DNA of 64,000 nucleotides, from positions 5,005,066-5,069,065 of the forward strand of contig NC_044917.1 of the NCBI RefSeq assembly GCF_003576645.1. The letters run 5' to 3'. The notes beneath the pieces were generated by a model. The model saw nothing but the letters and a program-made list of their open reading frames with translations. It did not search any database and was not told where the DNA came from. The translations under genes were made by a program, and so were the position numbers. Source of the stretch: Ipomoea triloba. Lineage: Eukaryota > Streptophyta > Magnoliopsida > Solanales > Convolvulaceae. Below are positions 9,636 through 22,235 of this stretch, one piece after another (position 1 is the stretch's first letter; every line of letters begins with the position of its first letter).

Positions 9636-11987
9636 ATGGAGAACAAATTGGCGAAATGGAGCTTCAAGAAGACTAATAATAAATCTGCAGTTTCCATCAG
9701 GTCGGTTCTTGAAGCGATATTGGAGAAAGTAAATGAAAAGGATGCTGAAAATGGAAGGCCCCTCATTCACCTCGGCCGAGGAGACCCTTCTTTGTTCCCA
9801 TGCTTTCGGACCTCTCCGGTGGCCGAAGACTCCATTAATGCATCCGCGCGATCCGCCAAGTTCAATGGCTATTCTCCGGCCACTGGGATTTATCCGGCTA
9901 GAAGGTCAGTAAAAATTCCTACTTTTTTTTCTGATTTATTATTGTACGATAAATTGTATTGCATGGATTCAAAAGCTTCCTCTTTTTGCATATTTCTCTG
10001 CATTGGAATCGATGAGTTTGTTCTCTCTGTTGTTCATATATAATATATGAACATAAATGTGCAGTTCAACTATCAGTTTAGGCCTTTATTTGAGTTGAAA
10101 TGAAACACATGCTTCAATTTGGTATCAGAGTCATTGTTAGACAAGTTTCCAGACAGTTGGGGGTGTGTGGGTTTATGACAATATTGCAGACTGGTAGCTA
10201 GGGGAGATTTGATGTTAAGACCTCAGAATTATTTATGCCAAAGAAAATGACTTAATGTACTGAAGTTGTTATGAATTTCTTCTATCCATTAGGTCTGTTG
10301 CAGAGTATTTGTCCTGTGATCTTCCACATAAACTATCACCTGATGATGTTTATCTCACTGTTGGTGCAAATCAAGCGATTGAAGTCATAATGGCAGTGCT
10401 TGGTCGCCCGGGGGTGAACATATTGCTGCCCAAACCAGGGTATCCTTTTTATGAAGTCCGGGCTGCATTCAGCAATGTTGAGGTCCGCCATTATAACCTG
10501 CTTCCAGAGAAAGGTTGGGAGGTTGATCTTAATGGCATAGAAGCTCTTGCAGATGGTAACACCATTGCTATGGTTGTAATAAACCCCGGGAATCCCTGTG
10601 GAAGTGTTTATAGTCATGCTCATTTACAGAAGGTGAGTGTTCAGAAGTCGAAGAAGCGCACTGTTAATCATTGCAGTTCAGTTTAGATTCTGCTTTGTTG
10701 GGTACTGACTGCTTCCCGTTTTCCCTGTTTCATACTGGAGATTGCAGAGACAGCACAAAAACTCGGAGTTCTACTGATTGCTGATGAAGTTTATGGCCAT
10801 CTGTCTTTCGGATGCAAACCGTTTGTGGCAATGGGACAGTTTGGATCAATCACTCCTGTCATTTCTCTGGGATCAATATCAAAACGGTGGATCCTTCCTG
10901 GATGGCGACTGGGATGGATAGCAACTATTGATCCCAATGAAGTCCTTAAGAAATCTGGGGTTTGTATAGCTCACACTACTTCTAGCTTTTCAATCATGTT
11001 TTCTCACAGTTTCAATCAAACAAGCTAAAAGACGAGTCGAGGAAAGATTGAAAGCAATACCTTTATGTAGCTATAACTTTGCATGCCTGGAAATAAGCCT
11101 AAAATCTTCATGAGTGTGAGAATACGAGTCAATTATTATTTATTTAGTTTTGCTTTCATTTCAGATTGTTGAATGCCTTCGCGGATATCTTGACATCGGT
11201 GCCAACCCTGCAACTGTAATTCAGGTGCATTTTTATGAGATTTCCATCTAATCATACATGTTTCATTAGTAACTATGCATGATCAGAACCTCAGGGCAAT
11301 TTATCTTATACCCTAAATTTAAGTCGGGATGATGATAGATAGACTGATCGTGTAACTCTTGAACCTTCAGGGAGCGGTTCCTCAAACTCTTGAGAAAACG
11401 CCAAAAGATTTCTTCTTAAATATTAACAATATGCTGAGAGAAGCAGCAGATTCTTGTTATGCCAAACTTGAAGACATCCCTTGTCTTTCTTGTCCATACA
11501 AGCCAGAAGGAGCTATGTCAATGATGGTAATTAATAAAACATGGAAGATGAGCCAATCTTTTTCATCTGTCCAAAGTACTTCGAAATTAACTCTATATTT
11601 GCTCATAGGTTAAATTAAATGTGTCATTGCTGGAAGACATAGATGATGATATGGACTTCTGTGTCAAACTGGCAAAAGAAGAACTGGTCCTCGTCCTGCC
11701 AGGTAAAAAGTTCTCGAGTTGTACACACCTATCAGTCTGCATTCATCTTACAGGCCAGTTTCTAGTTTCCCACTTTTTTGCTCGAAACGATTAAAAACAT
11801 ATCTGCATTGCTATACTGCTAAAAAACGAGGGTGCCATTTGTAGGGATTGCGTTGGGGATGAAGAACTGGATTCGCATAACTTTCGCTGTCGAGCTGGCT
11901 AGTCTTGAAGATGGACTTAAAAGGCTAAAAGCTTTCTGGACAAGGCATGCCAAGAAGCAGTCATGTACAACAGCTGATGGTGCATAG
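9636..11987 (+). CDS. TAT: Tyrosine aminotransferase-like PLP enzyme (tandem copy 2, complete)
   Basis: Complete 426-residue member of the plant tyrosine/nicotianamine aminotransferase family, a cytosolic-type enzyme with no obvious targeting peptide. Exons are 9636-9904, 10293-10632, 10741-10959, 11165-11224, 11371-11526, 11609-11702 and 11845-11987. The start is the ATG at 9636, giving [12 protein letters not shown]. Motifs in order: [13 protein letters not shown] near residue 46, [13 protein letters not shown] around the first exon junction, [18 protein letters not shown], and [15 protein letters not shown] with the PLP-binding lysine. Length fits the family. Intron 1 carries a repeat fragment (about 10030-10150) with TTTGGTATCAGAGTC, which resembles a retrotransposon primer-binding site and has relatives near 31640 and 31760. 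The reaction is probably tyrosine to 4-hydroxyphenylpyruvate, feeding tocopherol, plastoquinone or phenolic synthesis, but related family members use other substrates. Confidence 0.93.
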
Positions 11988-12710
11988 TGATAGTGCAGAC
12001 TGAACTAACTGCCTGTCACTCATGAAAACCTTAATTTCTTTAGTTTAAGTTTTTGAGCTTAAGCTTCCAAATATTATGTTGATGAGCCTTTGAAATAAGT
12101 AGTGAGTGCTTTTTCATTAGCAAAGCACAAGATTTAGCCTTTCTTTTTTTTGAACTCACAATTCCTATTCCCACTTTCGTTGGGATCTGCTATATACATT
12201 TTTTGCAGTTTTTTTAGTATTACTGATTCTATTAAGAATGTAGTCTCTGTCCATGTATATTTTTTCAACTTATTTCAGACCTGTGATCTCTCATTTGAGA
12301 GAACCATAGTCATACCTACTCGACCACAAGTTTGGACCTGTGACCTCTCATTTGAGAGAACCAGAGTCATACACGCTCGACCACGATGTCTTTGGCTTTC
12401 TTTTTTTTTTTGGTGGAAGATGTCTTTGGCTTTCTAATTTATATTATTTAGATTAAAGCAAATAGAATACAAAATTGTGGCAGAAGCCCACAAAAGTCAA
12501 AAGGCACCAAAGGTCCAAAACGGACTTGTCTCCCATTTTCTACCGTTAGAGAAAATATACAAAAATATGTACATATAACTATATAAGAAGCCCAATGGGC
12601 AATTATCGACCCAAAACAATTCAAACTCTATTCCCTCCCTCCAACGGTTCTTTCTCCCATCATCAACCTTTCTGCAAATCCAATCCAAGCACTGAAAACA
12701 AGCAAAACCC
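11988..12710. other. Intergenic with a 57-bp tandem duplication
   Basis: After the aminotransferase 3' UTR there is a short direct duplication with a period of about 57 bp: GACCTGTGATCTCTCATTTG at 12278 and GACCTGTGACCTCTCATTTG at 12335, each followed by GAGAGAACCA and a CTCGACCAC motif. It resembles part of a dispersed repeat related to sequence near 36300-36430. The final 150 bases are the likely promoter and 5' UTR of the reticulon gene. Confidence 0.5.
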
Positions 12711-14854
12711 ATGGAAACCACACCTCAGTCTCATCGTTCCGAGCCCCGAAGCAGACTAAAATCGGCTTCAAGACTTTCCAAACTCCGCTGCTCCGACGAT
12801 CATGAGATACCGCACCTCGATATGGCCCCTTCACCTCCACCTTCAGCTTCATCTCCAAAGCACCATTATAGCCTCCCAGTCCGCGATCTCCTGCTTTTAT
12901 CGCCTTCGCTTCTTCGCAAATCGAGGACTCGATTGGCGGAGAAGCTTGAAATTGGCGAAGATGGGGTGGAGCTGAGTGGGGGCCGCAGGAGATCCAGGAA
13001 TGGGAATGCCGGCGGAGGAGCTGTATTGGGGTGTGCTTCTCCGAGGAATCATCGGAGGAGATCGAGACGGCGATTGGAGCTGGAAATGATGAGAGAGGAT
13101 AAAGATTTGGGTGTGGGAGAAGAAATGATTAAGAGGAAGAAGAGGCATAGTGGTAGATCTAAGAAAGATAAACTTGGCTTAGTTCCAATTTCCTCTCCAA
13201 GTATGTTCCCTTTTCCTTCAATATGCATTGATTTTAGGCAAATTCTCTGGTGAGATCAATTGAAGCATGTGCTCCATCTCAACTAAAAGCCTAAGCTTAT
13301 AGTTGGATTGCACATATGTTTATATATTATGCTCAACAAGATCGCCTCACAGCAGATTGACTCGTTTCACAATAGACCAGCTCTTATTTTATATCGATCT
13401 TTCTCGTTTTTATTTTGTTTTTTGTGGGTGATGAAATTTTGATTCTGGGTATGCAGAATCGAGTGAATGCGAAGGCGAAGGGGTTAATCTGGATAGAATT
13501 GGGGAGATGGTAAATGATCTAGTGATGTGGAGGGATGTAGCAAGATCAAGCCTTTGGTTTGGTTTTGGGTCTATCTGCTTCTTATCTTCTTGTTTTGCTA
13601 GTGGAGTTAGCATTAGGTATGCCCCAATTATTGCCCACCATGAAGTTTTTGTATTCATATCTTTCAATTTAGTACAATGTGGTAACATTCTAACATCATG
13701 GTTGCACTATTGCAGTATTGTCTCCTTAGTATCTCAGTTGGGGCTATTGTTTTTGGTTGTATCATTCTTGTCGAATTCAATCCGGCCAAGGTAGACCCTT
13801 TGGCATTCCATCTGTCTTGTTATCTTTCAGAATGCTACTGCAATCATTGCTGAACTAATTTTTGAACTTTCAGAGGTAATGTTGAGGTTAAGTGTGATAT
13901 CCAGCTGAAAGAAGATGACATTTTGAGAATGGGAAGAATGATACTTCCAACAGCAAATCTTGCAATCTTGAAAACAAGAGAGTTGTTCTCAGGAGAGCCA
14001 GCCATGACACTTAAAGTAAATATTCCATACTTGTTTGTATCTGAACTGGATTTTGTTGATAAAATAGGATGGAATTTGAAGAATGAATTGTGGACTTTCA
14101 TCATGGTTTAGGTAGTACCATTCCTGCTTGTTGGAGCTGAGTATGGCCATCTGCTTTCTCTATGGAGGCTATGTGCATTTGGTAAGGATCATCCATGTAT
14201 TCTAAACACATCTTTTAGCTAGCATGTGACATAAAGTTTATGGGTAACATCACTTCTCGATTTGCTTTCACAGGGTTCTTTATGAGCTTCACTGCCCCAA
14301 AACTATATTCATCTTACTCTAGTCAGATATGTAGAAAAGGTATCTAAATGCTTGCCCTGTTAAGGTTATCCGATGGATTCCTATTGATCTAATGTCTGTC
14401 AGACTCTAATTACTCCAAAAATAGCAGGTGAATACTTGAAATGTAGGGTGATGGAGAGCTGGGGAGCTTGCTCTCACAAGAAGACCATAGCAGCATCAGC
14501 ACTGACAGCCTTTTGGAATCTTACCACTGCCAGAACTCGCATTTTTGCAGGTACATTTATGTTTGCCTCTTGAGAATAGGCTGTGGTAGGCTTTTCTCTT
14601 CTTGCTTTTGTCTGCTAGGGTTACGAGCATGGAATCAGACTTTTTTTGCTTTCAGTTAAATTTCTTCTGACATCAAGATCTGGAAAAAAGGTGGTAACCC
14701 AGACTTTTTGCTGATTTTTTCTGCAGCATTCATTTGCTTTGTAGTAATTAGATACTGTAGACAACGTTCAGAAGCAAATATGGAAGAAGAGATAAAGCTA
14801 CCAGAAGATAAAGATGAACCCGAAGATGGGAAGGCATTGATTGTGTTTGAGTGA
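12711..14854 (+). CDS. RTNLB17: Reticulon-like protein, RTNLB17/18 type
   Basis: Membrane-shaping reticulon of the endoplasmic reticulum. Exons are 12711-13200, 13457-13616, 13716-13790, 13874-14015, 14112-14181, 14274-14339, 14428-14550 and 14727-14854, giving 417 residues. The N-terminal 165 residues are basic and Ser/Arg-rich with a basic block ending RKKRHSGRSKKDK, as in the long-N-terminus reticulons RTNLB17/18/23. The reticulon domain starts near residue 180 with VNDLVMWRDVARSSLWFGFGS, followed by two long hydrophobic stretches (about 191-240 and 315-345). The last exon encodes one further hydrophobic stretch and an acidic tail ending DGKALIVFE. No frame defect. The assignment to RTNLB17 rather than 18 or 23 is by resemblance only. 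It converges on the NFD6-like gene. Confidence 0.88.
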
Positions 14855-15378
14855 ATTCCCTTCTTGTATGTTGTTGTAACAATAAAAAATAAAAATCCTT
14901 TGCGTGATCCCAATTGCATAAATAAGTTGGTATGCATCACTTCCAGGTTACTGATAATATTTTCAAAGAACCCAAGATGGAGAAATCCTCGCATCCATAT
15001 AAGAATTTATCTCCAACATAGACCAAACATCAGTTTTTCCCTTCTACCGAGTATATATATGAAATTGAAGTTCTAAGGAAACTGGAACTCAGTCTGGAAG
15101 GACCTGAACCACTGAAAGATTTCATCTTGTTGGAGTATCTGAATTTGCAATGACTGTGGGCTGGAAACTTAACTGAACCATGGTTGATCAAACACCGTCA
15201 CTGCAGGCTGGTTTAATATATAGAAGAAATCAGTAAGATACTCAACTACTTGATATTAGTAGCAAAATATCACTGAAAAGATATGATAATACAAATGATG
15301 AAATTTCCCTATGTTTTTGCAAGCTAAGCATACCCAGAGCAATCCTTCGGCAGTTCATTCACAACCTCCACAATACAA
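14855..15378. other. Intergenic, convergent 3' ends
   Basis: 524 bases between the stops of the reticulon gene and the oppositely oriented NFD6-like gene, presumably the two 3' UTRs. On the minus strand the sequence just below 15379 contains no recognisable domain. Confidence 0.5.
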
Positions 15379-17495
15379 TCACGCATCATCATTGATTGCT
15401 GATAAATAACAAAAACAAAACAAAACAAAACAAAACAAATATAAGTGCTAGCTCATTGGTTTAGTTTTAAGAAATATATATCGCATGTCAGTTACTCCTA
15501 AATATTAAAACCTCTGACTTACTGAGGGTAGAGAGAATATGCAAATATAAAACCTTGCATGTCAGCCACAAGCCCTAAGGCAGGACAGGAATACAGGAGA
15601 CAAATGAATAGAAATAACTTCTAAAAATGCTTCTAATGGAATCTGCAAAAGTTCCCCTCAACTTTAACCCTTGCGCAGATAATCTTTTCAAGTAAATTTG
15701 AAATTCTTAATCGAGTCTTATCAATAAGCAGACTTTCTACTATATGGTAAGAAATTCATTTTAATCCACTTTGCTTGTCCTTCATTTAGTGTTTTAAACG
15801 TCTACAACAAGAAGAATTAAGAAAGTCATAATCTTTAATGCAATGCCAATCTCCATCCCGGTACTGTACTTCAATGGCAATGGCATTGCTCATATTCAGT
15901 CTTTATGAAGTAATAAAATTGCTAGAATTCGAAGATTGTACAATCATCATTGCTCTAAATTTGAAATAAAAAGATGTTGGTGTTATATCATGAGATGGTT
16001 TGATGATACAAGAAGGAAGTTCTATAAAAAGCAAAATCAAGAATTGCTCAGCTACCAGTGACTGAAGCCTGCCTACTTGGGTTGCGATATACTCCATAAC
16101 TTATAAATACCCTGGCTAACCCACTTAATGGTAGAGGCAAAACAGTACTAAGCAGAATGCAATCCAAAATCCAAATCCAAAAAAATGCTGTATGGAAATA
16201 ACTCATGTACTTGAAATTAGGTTTAAGAAAAATCCAGCATGAACTCACCATATTATTAGAGGAAAAGGATGATCCTATATGTTTTGCTAGACACCTAAAT
16301 CAAGAATGAAAAGCCCTCTGGTTAGAGAACCTACTTAGAAATAAACAGATACAAGGAAGGCGCACAACTAAGCAAGATAGGAAGACAAATATTCAAGTTC
16401 AAGGTATAAGTTAAAGGAGAAAGGGGCAGAAGTTGCTATGGATCATGGATGATTGATGAAAGAAAAAGTACTCCAAGATAGATTAGGCTATAATATTGCA
16501 AAGTACGAAGGGGCAAAAGTTAACTTGTTCCTTCTGGAAGAGTCAGAAGGCATACAAGTAGTATGGAGTCAAATAGAGGTCTGTCAAATGGGATAATAAA
16601 TGTTAAGACAACTTATAAAACTCAGTAAGGCATATGCATATGACCAAAGTAGAAGAGGCCTTTAACTCTTTGCAGAGTTTTGGACAATTAATCAAGCAAA
16701 ATGCAGAGCTCTACACAAACTAGGGATGAAAACTAAAACTCCTAGAAGTCTAAATGACCAAAATCAGCTAATGTATTAACTCACTAGCAAGTCAGAAGTT
16801 AATTAGACAAACCATGAAATGAAGCCCTTGTCAAGCCATAAATTAAAAATAAATAAATACAGAAAAGTTCATCCGCATATCAGAAGGGCACACTTCTACT
16901 ATGAGAATCCAATTTTACAGGCATATGCAAAATTAGCAAATAACCATAAAGCACATCAACTCCCAACCTGGCAACCTTAATTGAACCACAATCAGATATC
17001 ACAAACTAATAATCAAGCACATTCCATCGAATTGGGCAAAAAACAGGTCATTTAAAACCATAAATCACAATTTATTAGCTCCGTGTAATACTTAAGGTAC
17101 CTTTGGCAAGCCAACCGAAGCTGCGGGGAGAGACCGTAAGCATTGAAGTCATTAAAGCCGAAGCTGTGGCCGTGTGGTACGGTTGCATCGACTCCACACA
17201 CGCGATCAACTCAGCCGGACACCTTCACAGTTCACACACACACAATAAGTGCTTGCTTAGCCACAATTACACAGACACATATCCTTACCTACTATTGCAT
17301 TGGCACGCACGCAATGATTCTAAGTATGGAAAAATATACATACGGTATGTACCTAAAAATGCGAGGAGGCAGAGGATTTCTGGAAGCGATGCGGAAAGGG
17401 GAGTAAGCAGCTTTGGCTTCAGATGCTCCTCTCGAGGCAGCGTTACGGACAGCCGGAGATCGGAAAACCACTCTGGCAACAGCTGCTATTGCCAT
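15379..17495 (-). CDS. NFD6: NFD6-like small mitochondrial protein
   Basis: Resembles plant NUCLEAR FUSION DEFECTIVE 6, a small mitochondrial protein needed for polar nuclear fusion in the female gametophyte. Exons are 17495-17353, 17222-17101 and 15398-15379, giving 94 residues. The start is the ATG at 17495 ([18 protein letters not shown]), an arginine-rich, acid-poor N-terminus typical of mitochondrial import. Exon 2 encodes [20 protein letters not shown] and [16 protein letters not shown], the conserved family core. The third coding exon is only 20 bp and supplies the ending LAKAINDDA, matching the family's short NDD-type C-terminus. It lies behind a 1.7-kb intron in which I see no other exon. 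The family is often alternatively spliced at the 3' end, so other last exons are possible. Confidence 0.8.
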
Positions 17496-19168
17496 TTTAA
17501 GCAATTCGATAACTTGTTCTCAGTGCGAGGCGATGTCAGTAGACAGTGGAGGGTTTTAGGGTTTGATAAGTTTTTTTTTTTTGAATACGTTATTTTGTTA
17601 TGGGATTGTTTGGCAATTACTGGGTTAATTAGTAGTCACGACTATGTTAGTGATTTTGATTAGTAAATAATATTAATATTTTGTAAAAAAATATTTGGTA
17701 TAATTAATTGATTATCACAATCGAAGAACGATTTTGGTGATTAACTACTCAGTATTATTTATTTATTTATAAATATATTTATTGTTTGAAGGATATTTTA
17801 CAAAAAGAAAAATCCTTAAAATATCAATCTCAAGCGCGGCTAAGAGCAACATTTGAGATTTTAACAGTTTAGAGCGAAAACATTATTTTAAATTGTTGAT
17901 TACCAAACACTTGTTTCAACATTTTGATTTGAGTCTAAACGTTTAATTTGATCAAATATATCAAACTTTGACGGACTTACCAATAACAAAAAAATTATGA
18001 TTTTTTGGTACTTCAATTAATTGTGGACTTACAAAAAATCTGAAAATAATAAAATATAAAATTGAATGTATATTCATTATATTAATCATGATTACACAAT
18101 TGGGTTGAATTGAAGGATGCAGGGTTCAAGGTTTCTTGGTTTCAAAAGTAAGGATTTTGCTAGTGAAGGGGTAAAGATGATAGATGATGGGTCCTACTGT
18201 CTCAAATAACTTCAAAAAGGAATTTTCAATTCAAAATTTCAAAAATTGTCTAAAATCTTGGATTGTAGTGTCAACATAATTTTTGAGTCACATTTAGCAT
18301 CTTTTTAAAAAAATTATAAAAAAAAAAACTTCCTTGAACTAAAATTGATCTTCTAAATTAACAATCTTTAAAAATATTTCAAAAGATCAGAGTTTAAAAA
18401 TTTCGATGCAACTATACAATAGGAGGCAACGCCTGGGTTTTGGATGGATATCCCCACCATGCCTTAGTCATGAATGGTTAAACCAAGTATCTTAGTAAAT
18501 AATGATTGAGTTTTGACAAGGTACATACTCTTCGTGCTACCTTTATATGTCAATGTGATAATTCAAAAAATTTATTGTTATTAAATTGTTAAACTATATA
18601 TAGTTAGATGAGAGCAACATTGATTCGATCTTCACCATTTTCAAAACTTCAAACTTTCTTTTAACACATTTTCTAGGAGTTTGAGTTAAAATCATGTTTT
18701 TCATCTTCTCCCATCTAATATATAATGGTTTTCTTTTTCTATTCTTGAATATATACTTTTTCAAACTGTTCCAAATTACTCTAAAGCTTTTTATATATAT
18801 AGTTAGAAAAATGTTCATACACTTTGTACATCCTACAACCTTTCTAAGTTCATATATATTTCTTAGGTGGTGTTTTGTTGGAGACTTTTGTATCTTACTA
18901 TGAGTGAAGTGTGAACTTATTTGAAAGGGGATGTTACGTTCATAAACAACGGTAGCGGTTCTTACCAAAAAATAATTGGTCAAGAGAGTAAAGTTGAAAA
19001 ACATATGGGAAGTACCCTTACGTAATTAAGTAGGCACTATTGAACTACTATAAACTTGGTGTGATTTTTTCCTTTTTCCATTACATTAATGCATACTTGC
19101 AATACATTTACCATCACTTAAAATGGAATTAAAAGGATGTTAATCACTTCCAAATAAATTGGCATGAA
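17496..19168. other. Intergenic, promoter side of NFD6-like gene
   Basis: AT-rich sequence. The first 100 bases or so are probably NFD6 5' UTR and promoter. I see no coding sequence, RNA gene or clear transposon here. Confidence 0.4.
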
Positions 19169-19372
19169 ATTTTTATAACATAATTCACCACTCGCTACGG
19201 AGGAGGTTACGGAGGAGGTTGACCCTTCCCCGAGTCAGTCCAGTCAGAAAGGGGAGGGTCCGCTGTCTAGAGCAAGTCAAATAAAGATTTTCAGTTACTT
19301 GATTGGTTATCAACTCTTTTAAGATAAGGCTCATAAATTTTTATAACATAATTCACCACTTTCGAGTCAAAT
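19169..19372. repeat. Direct duplication, one copy interrupted by a GC-rich 80-bp insert
   Basis: The string TTTTTATAACATAATTCACC followed by ACT occurs at about 19170-19192 and again at 19338-19360. In the second copy it is followed by TTCG and AGTCAAATAAA. In the first copy the same AGTCAAATAAA is reached only after a GC-rich block at about 19193-19274. That block contains the direct repeat TACGGAGGAGGTT twice and an inverted pair GACCCTTCCCC with GGGGAGGGTC. So a local duplication was followed by insertion into one copy, or by deletion from the other. Confidence 0.65.
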
Positions 19373-19384
19373 AAAAGACTTTTA

Positions 19385-19605
19385 TGGCCTGTTTGGTTGG
19401 ATGTAGTTTGGGGGAAATTGCAATTCATGGAATTGCAATTCAGTGAATTCCCAAACTACAGTGTTTGGTTGGAGGGAATTTCAATTCCGCAGAATTGCAA
19501 TTCGGTGGAGAGGAGGGGCAATTTGTTGGTGTAAAGACAATTTTGCCCCTCCTCCCATACCCTTTGTCTTTTTTCTTTTTCTTTTTTTTTTTTTTAATTT
19601 TTTGA

Positions 19606-19638
<33 letters not shown>

Positions 19639-19909
19639 TATTATTATTATTATTTTGAAAGAGTTATTATTATTATTTTGAATTATTATTATTATTACTA
19701 CTATTACTATTACTACTACTATTACTACAACATCTACAACATAAGGGCATTTTAGTCATTTTGTCACTTCTTACCTTTCAATTCCCTGTACTCCTATTTC
19801 TGCATACCAAACACTGTAATTTCAATTCCTATTTTATTCATTGAATTACAATTCCACCGAATTACAATTCTTTTCCACCCTAATTCCCTTCTCCCAACCA
19901 AACGCCCTG
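19385..19909. mobile_element. Tourist-like MITE (copy B)
   Basis: A 525-bp element with left end TGGCCTGTTTGGTTGG and inverted right end CAGGGCGTTTGGTTGG, flanked by TTA on both sides (19382-19384 and 19910-19912). Subterminal repeats of AATTGCAATTC and its near-complement are shared with copy A. An ATT/AAT microsatellite has expanded in the middle (about 19605-19730), making it longer than copy A. No coding capacity. Confidence 0.82.
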
Positions 19910-21751
19910 TTAATGAAGTTAAAATTCATGCGGAGAATATCATCATTGTTGTTGTTGTTTTTTTAAAAAAAATAATTTCATAGGTAAAGGAGATAGAGAG
20001 GGGGAGAGGAGAATTCTATTGCTAAAAAAATTGAACAAGGCGTGCGTTGCAATCACTAGCACTGTTCAAAAGAGTTTACATTGGGAGTTTATTTTTAGAT
20101 GGTTGTCGAATCGAACAGTGCATTGTTAGAACCGGTTAAGATTCGAAACCCAAGGTTCTGATTCCTGTTCCAAACTAGAAAAAAATAATAATTATTATTT
20201 ATTATTAGATTAAAGTTTAAACTTTAAATAATATTTTAAAATTTAACTAATAACAAATTTTTTTATATAGTTTAACTTTCAAGTTTAAATATTTCATATA
20301 ACCAATTAACCATTTTAAAAACATTTTAGAATGAGAATTTTTCAAAAAAGAAATATTAATTATTAAATTTAGACAATTTTAAAAATACAATATAGAATTA
20401 AAAAAAATCTGGTTCGAACTAGAACCAGCAGTAGAACCTTTATACAAATTTCTGGTTTCGATTTGGCCTGAAAATCGCTGATTCATTACTGGAATCGAAC
20501 CATTGACATAACGGCTAACAAAGTAATGATTATTATTATTTTTTCTTTTTTCTTTTTTCTCTTGCTCTTACAAAAACTACAACCAAAAGTACAGTTTTGC
20601 TTATGAGTTAGGGCACACCTAAATGATAAAGGGTACTTTAGTTAGTGATGGATGTGATTGGATAAGAAGGGTGATAAATGATTTTGCTGTTTGATGATTT
20701 CCATTAGATTTTGATATCATTTATCAGTTGGCATTTGGCAATGAAATTGGTCACAGCCGCAACCCCACGTTCTTGTGTTTTCTGAGTAGGTCCCTTCCAT
20801 CATTTTCAGTATTGGACTTATCAGTACTTCCCATAGTTCTTTCAGTAAATATTTGAATTATATTAATTTTGTTTTCTTTTCTTACGTCTTTGTCATTTAC
20901 ATTTAGGTTGTTTTACACCTTGGGCGGATTTAGTTCAAATTATCTAATATTTAGGGTGAATTTAATTAGAGTTATTTAAAATTGATTACTTAAATAATAT
21001 GAATATGATAATATTATCCTAGTAATTTTATATTGCCGTCACATAAGATTTGGAGGTAATCGCATTACTACCTCCATTTTCTTAGATATTATGATATTAC
21101 TTTTCAATATTTTAATTTTGCCCAACCAATTCCCAGTAGACGTGACTACGGTTCAGTTTCAATTTTGAATCGACATTGACAATTCATAATTCTGGAAAAT
21201 AATGGCAAATCGGAATTCTAATTGATTTTTTAAGCAAATCAAACAACTAATAATGATCAAATAAACCAAACACTTAAATTAATTAAAAATTGATTAATCA
21301 AACATTTATATTTATTTTTTAACCAAGTCAAACAATTAATAGTGGTCAAATAAATCAAATTGACTGATAAACTAACTATTAGCTTTTGTAATCTTACCTT
21401 TTCTATGAAGTAAATGTAATAAAATACTTTGTTCTAATACAATATTTGAGAAATTAAAAGCGACGGGTGAAACTTTTGTAAATAAAATAATTTTTTTGAG
21501 TTCTTGTAAATAAAATAATTTAAGTTTATTGTTATATCAAAATAATAACATAGATTAAAAAAAAATAGCATGTACCTAAAGATTGAGATATTTCACTAAA
21601 ATACCTCCAAAAAGGATTCCCCAATTTAGTCCGCAAAAGTACAATTTAGTGCCACTTCTGCGGCTCACAATTTTCCTCTATTAGTAAACTCTCGTGGTGA
21701 CGAAGACGTTGTTCAATTGGTAAAATTTAGATGTTTTAATATAGTAAAAAT
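19910..21751. other. AT-rich intergenic region
   Basis: Holds a short GT-rich microsatellite near 19950, and an ill-defined repeat at about 20100-20520 whose two ends carry related GGTTCGAACTAGAACC-type motifs in opposite orientation. The rest (to 21751) is AT-rich. No gene seen. Confidence 0.4.
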
Positions 21752-22235
21752 TTGTTACATCGTCTTACAGATCTTTGTTTGTGAGATGTGTCAGGTCAAG
21801 ATAAAATGTAATATTTATACTATCAAACGTAATACTAGATTATGAATAAAATATTTATTAATTATATAGAAAAATGTAATACTTTTGAAAATAAATGTAA
21901 TATTTTTACATTTTGATGTAAAAGTATTACATTTTTAATCAAAAACATTACATTTTCCTTTATAACTGCTACACTACTTATAAATGAAAATATAATACAT
22001 AAAAAAGTAATACTTTTACATCAAAATATAAAAGTATTACATTTATCATCAAAAGTATTATATTTTCCCTTATAAGTAACAAATATTTTATTCTTAATTT
22101 AGTATTACATTTGCTAGTATAAACCAATCAAAGACCAACTCATAATCTAATTATGATCCAAATTATGTTGACGTGACCCGCGCCGTCTCATGGATTAAGA
22201 TCCGCGAGACAGTCTCACACAAGTTTTTGCCTTAA
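21752..22235. mobile_element. MITE-like element with long imperfect terminal inverted repeats
   Basis: The left side reads TTTGTTACATCGTCTTACAG, then ATCTTTGTTTGTGAGATG. The inverted right side reads ACTTGTGTGAGACTGTCTCG, then CGGATCTTAATCCATGAGACG. The two align over about 60 bp with gaps. Between them AAAGTATTACATTT and its complement recur at least eight times (21890-22110). Exact ends and target duplication are not clear, so the boundaries are approximate and the superfamily is unassigned. Confidence 0.5.

Noticed and set aside
17496..17504. Three extra residues at the NFD6 start
   Set aside because: The codon at 17504 is TTG, not ATG; the first true ATG is at 17495.
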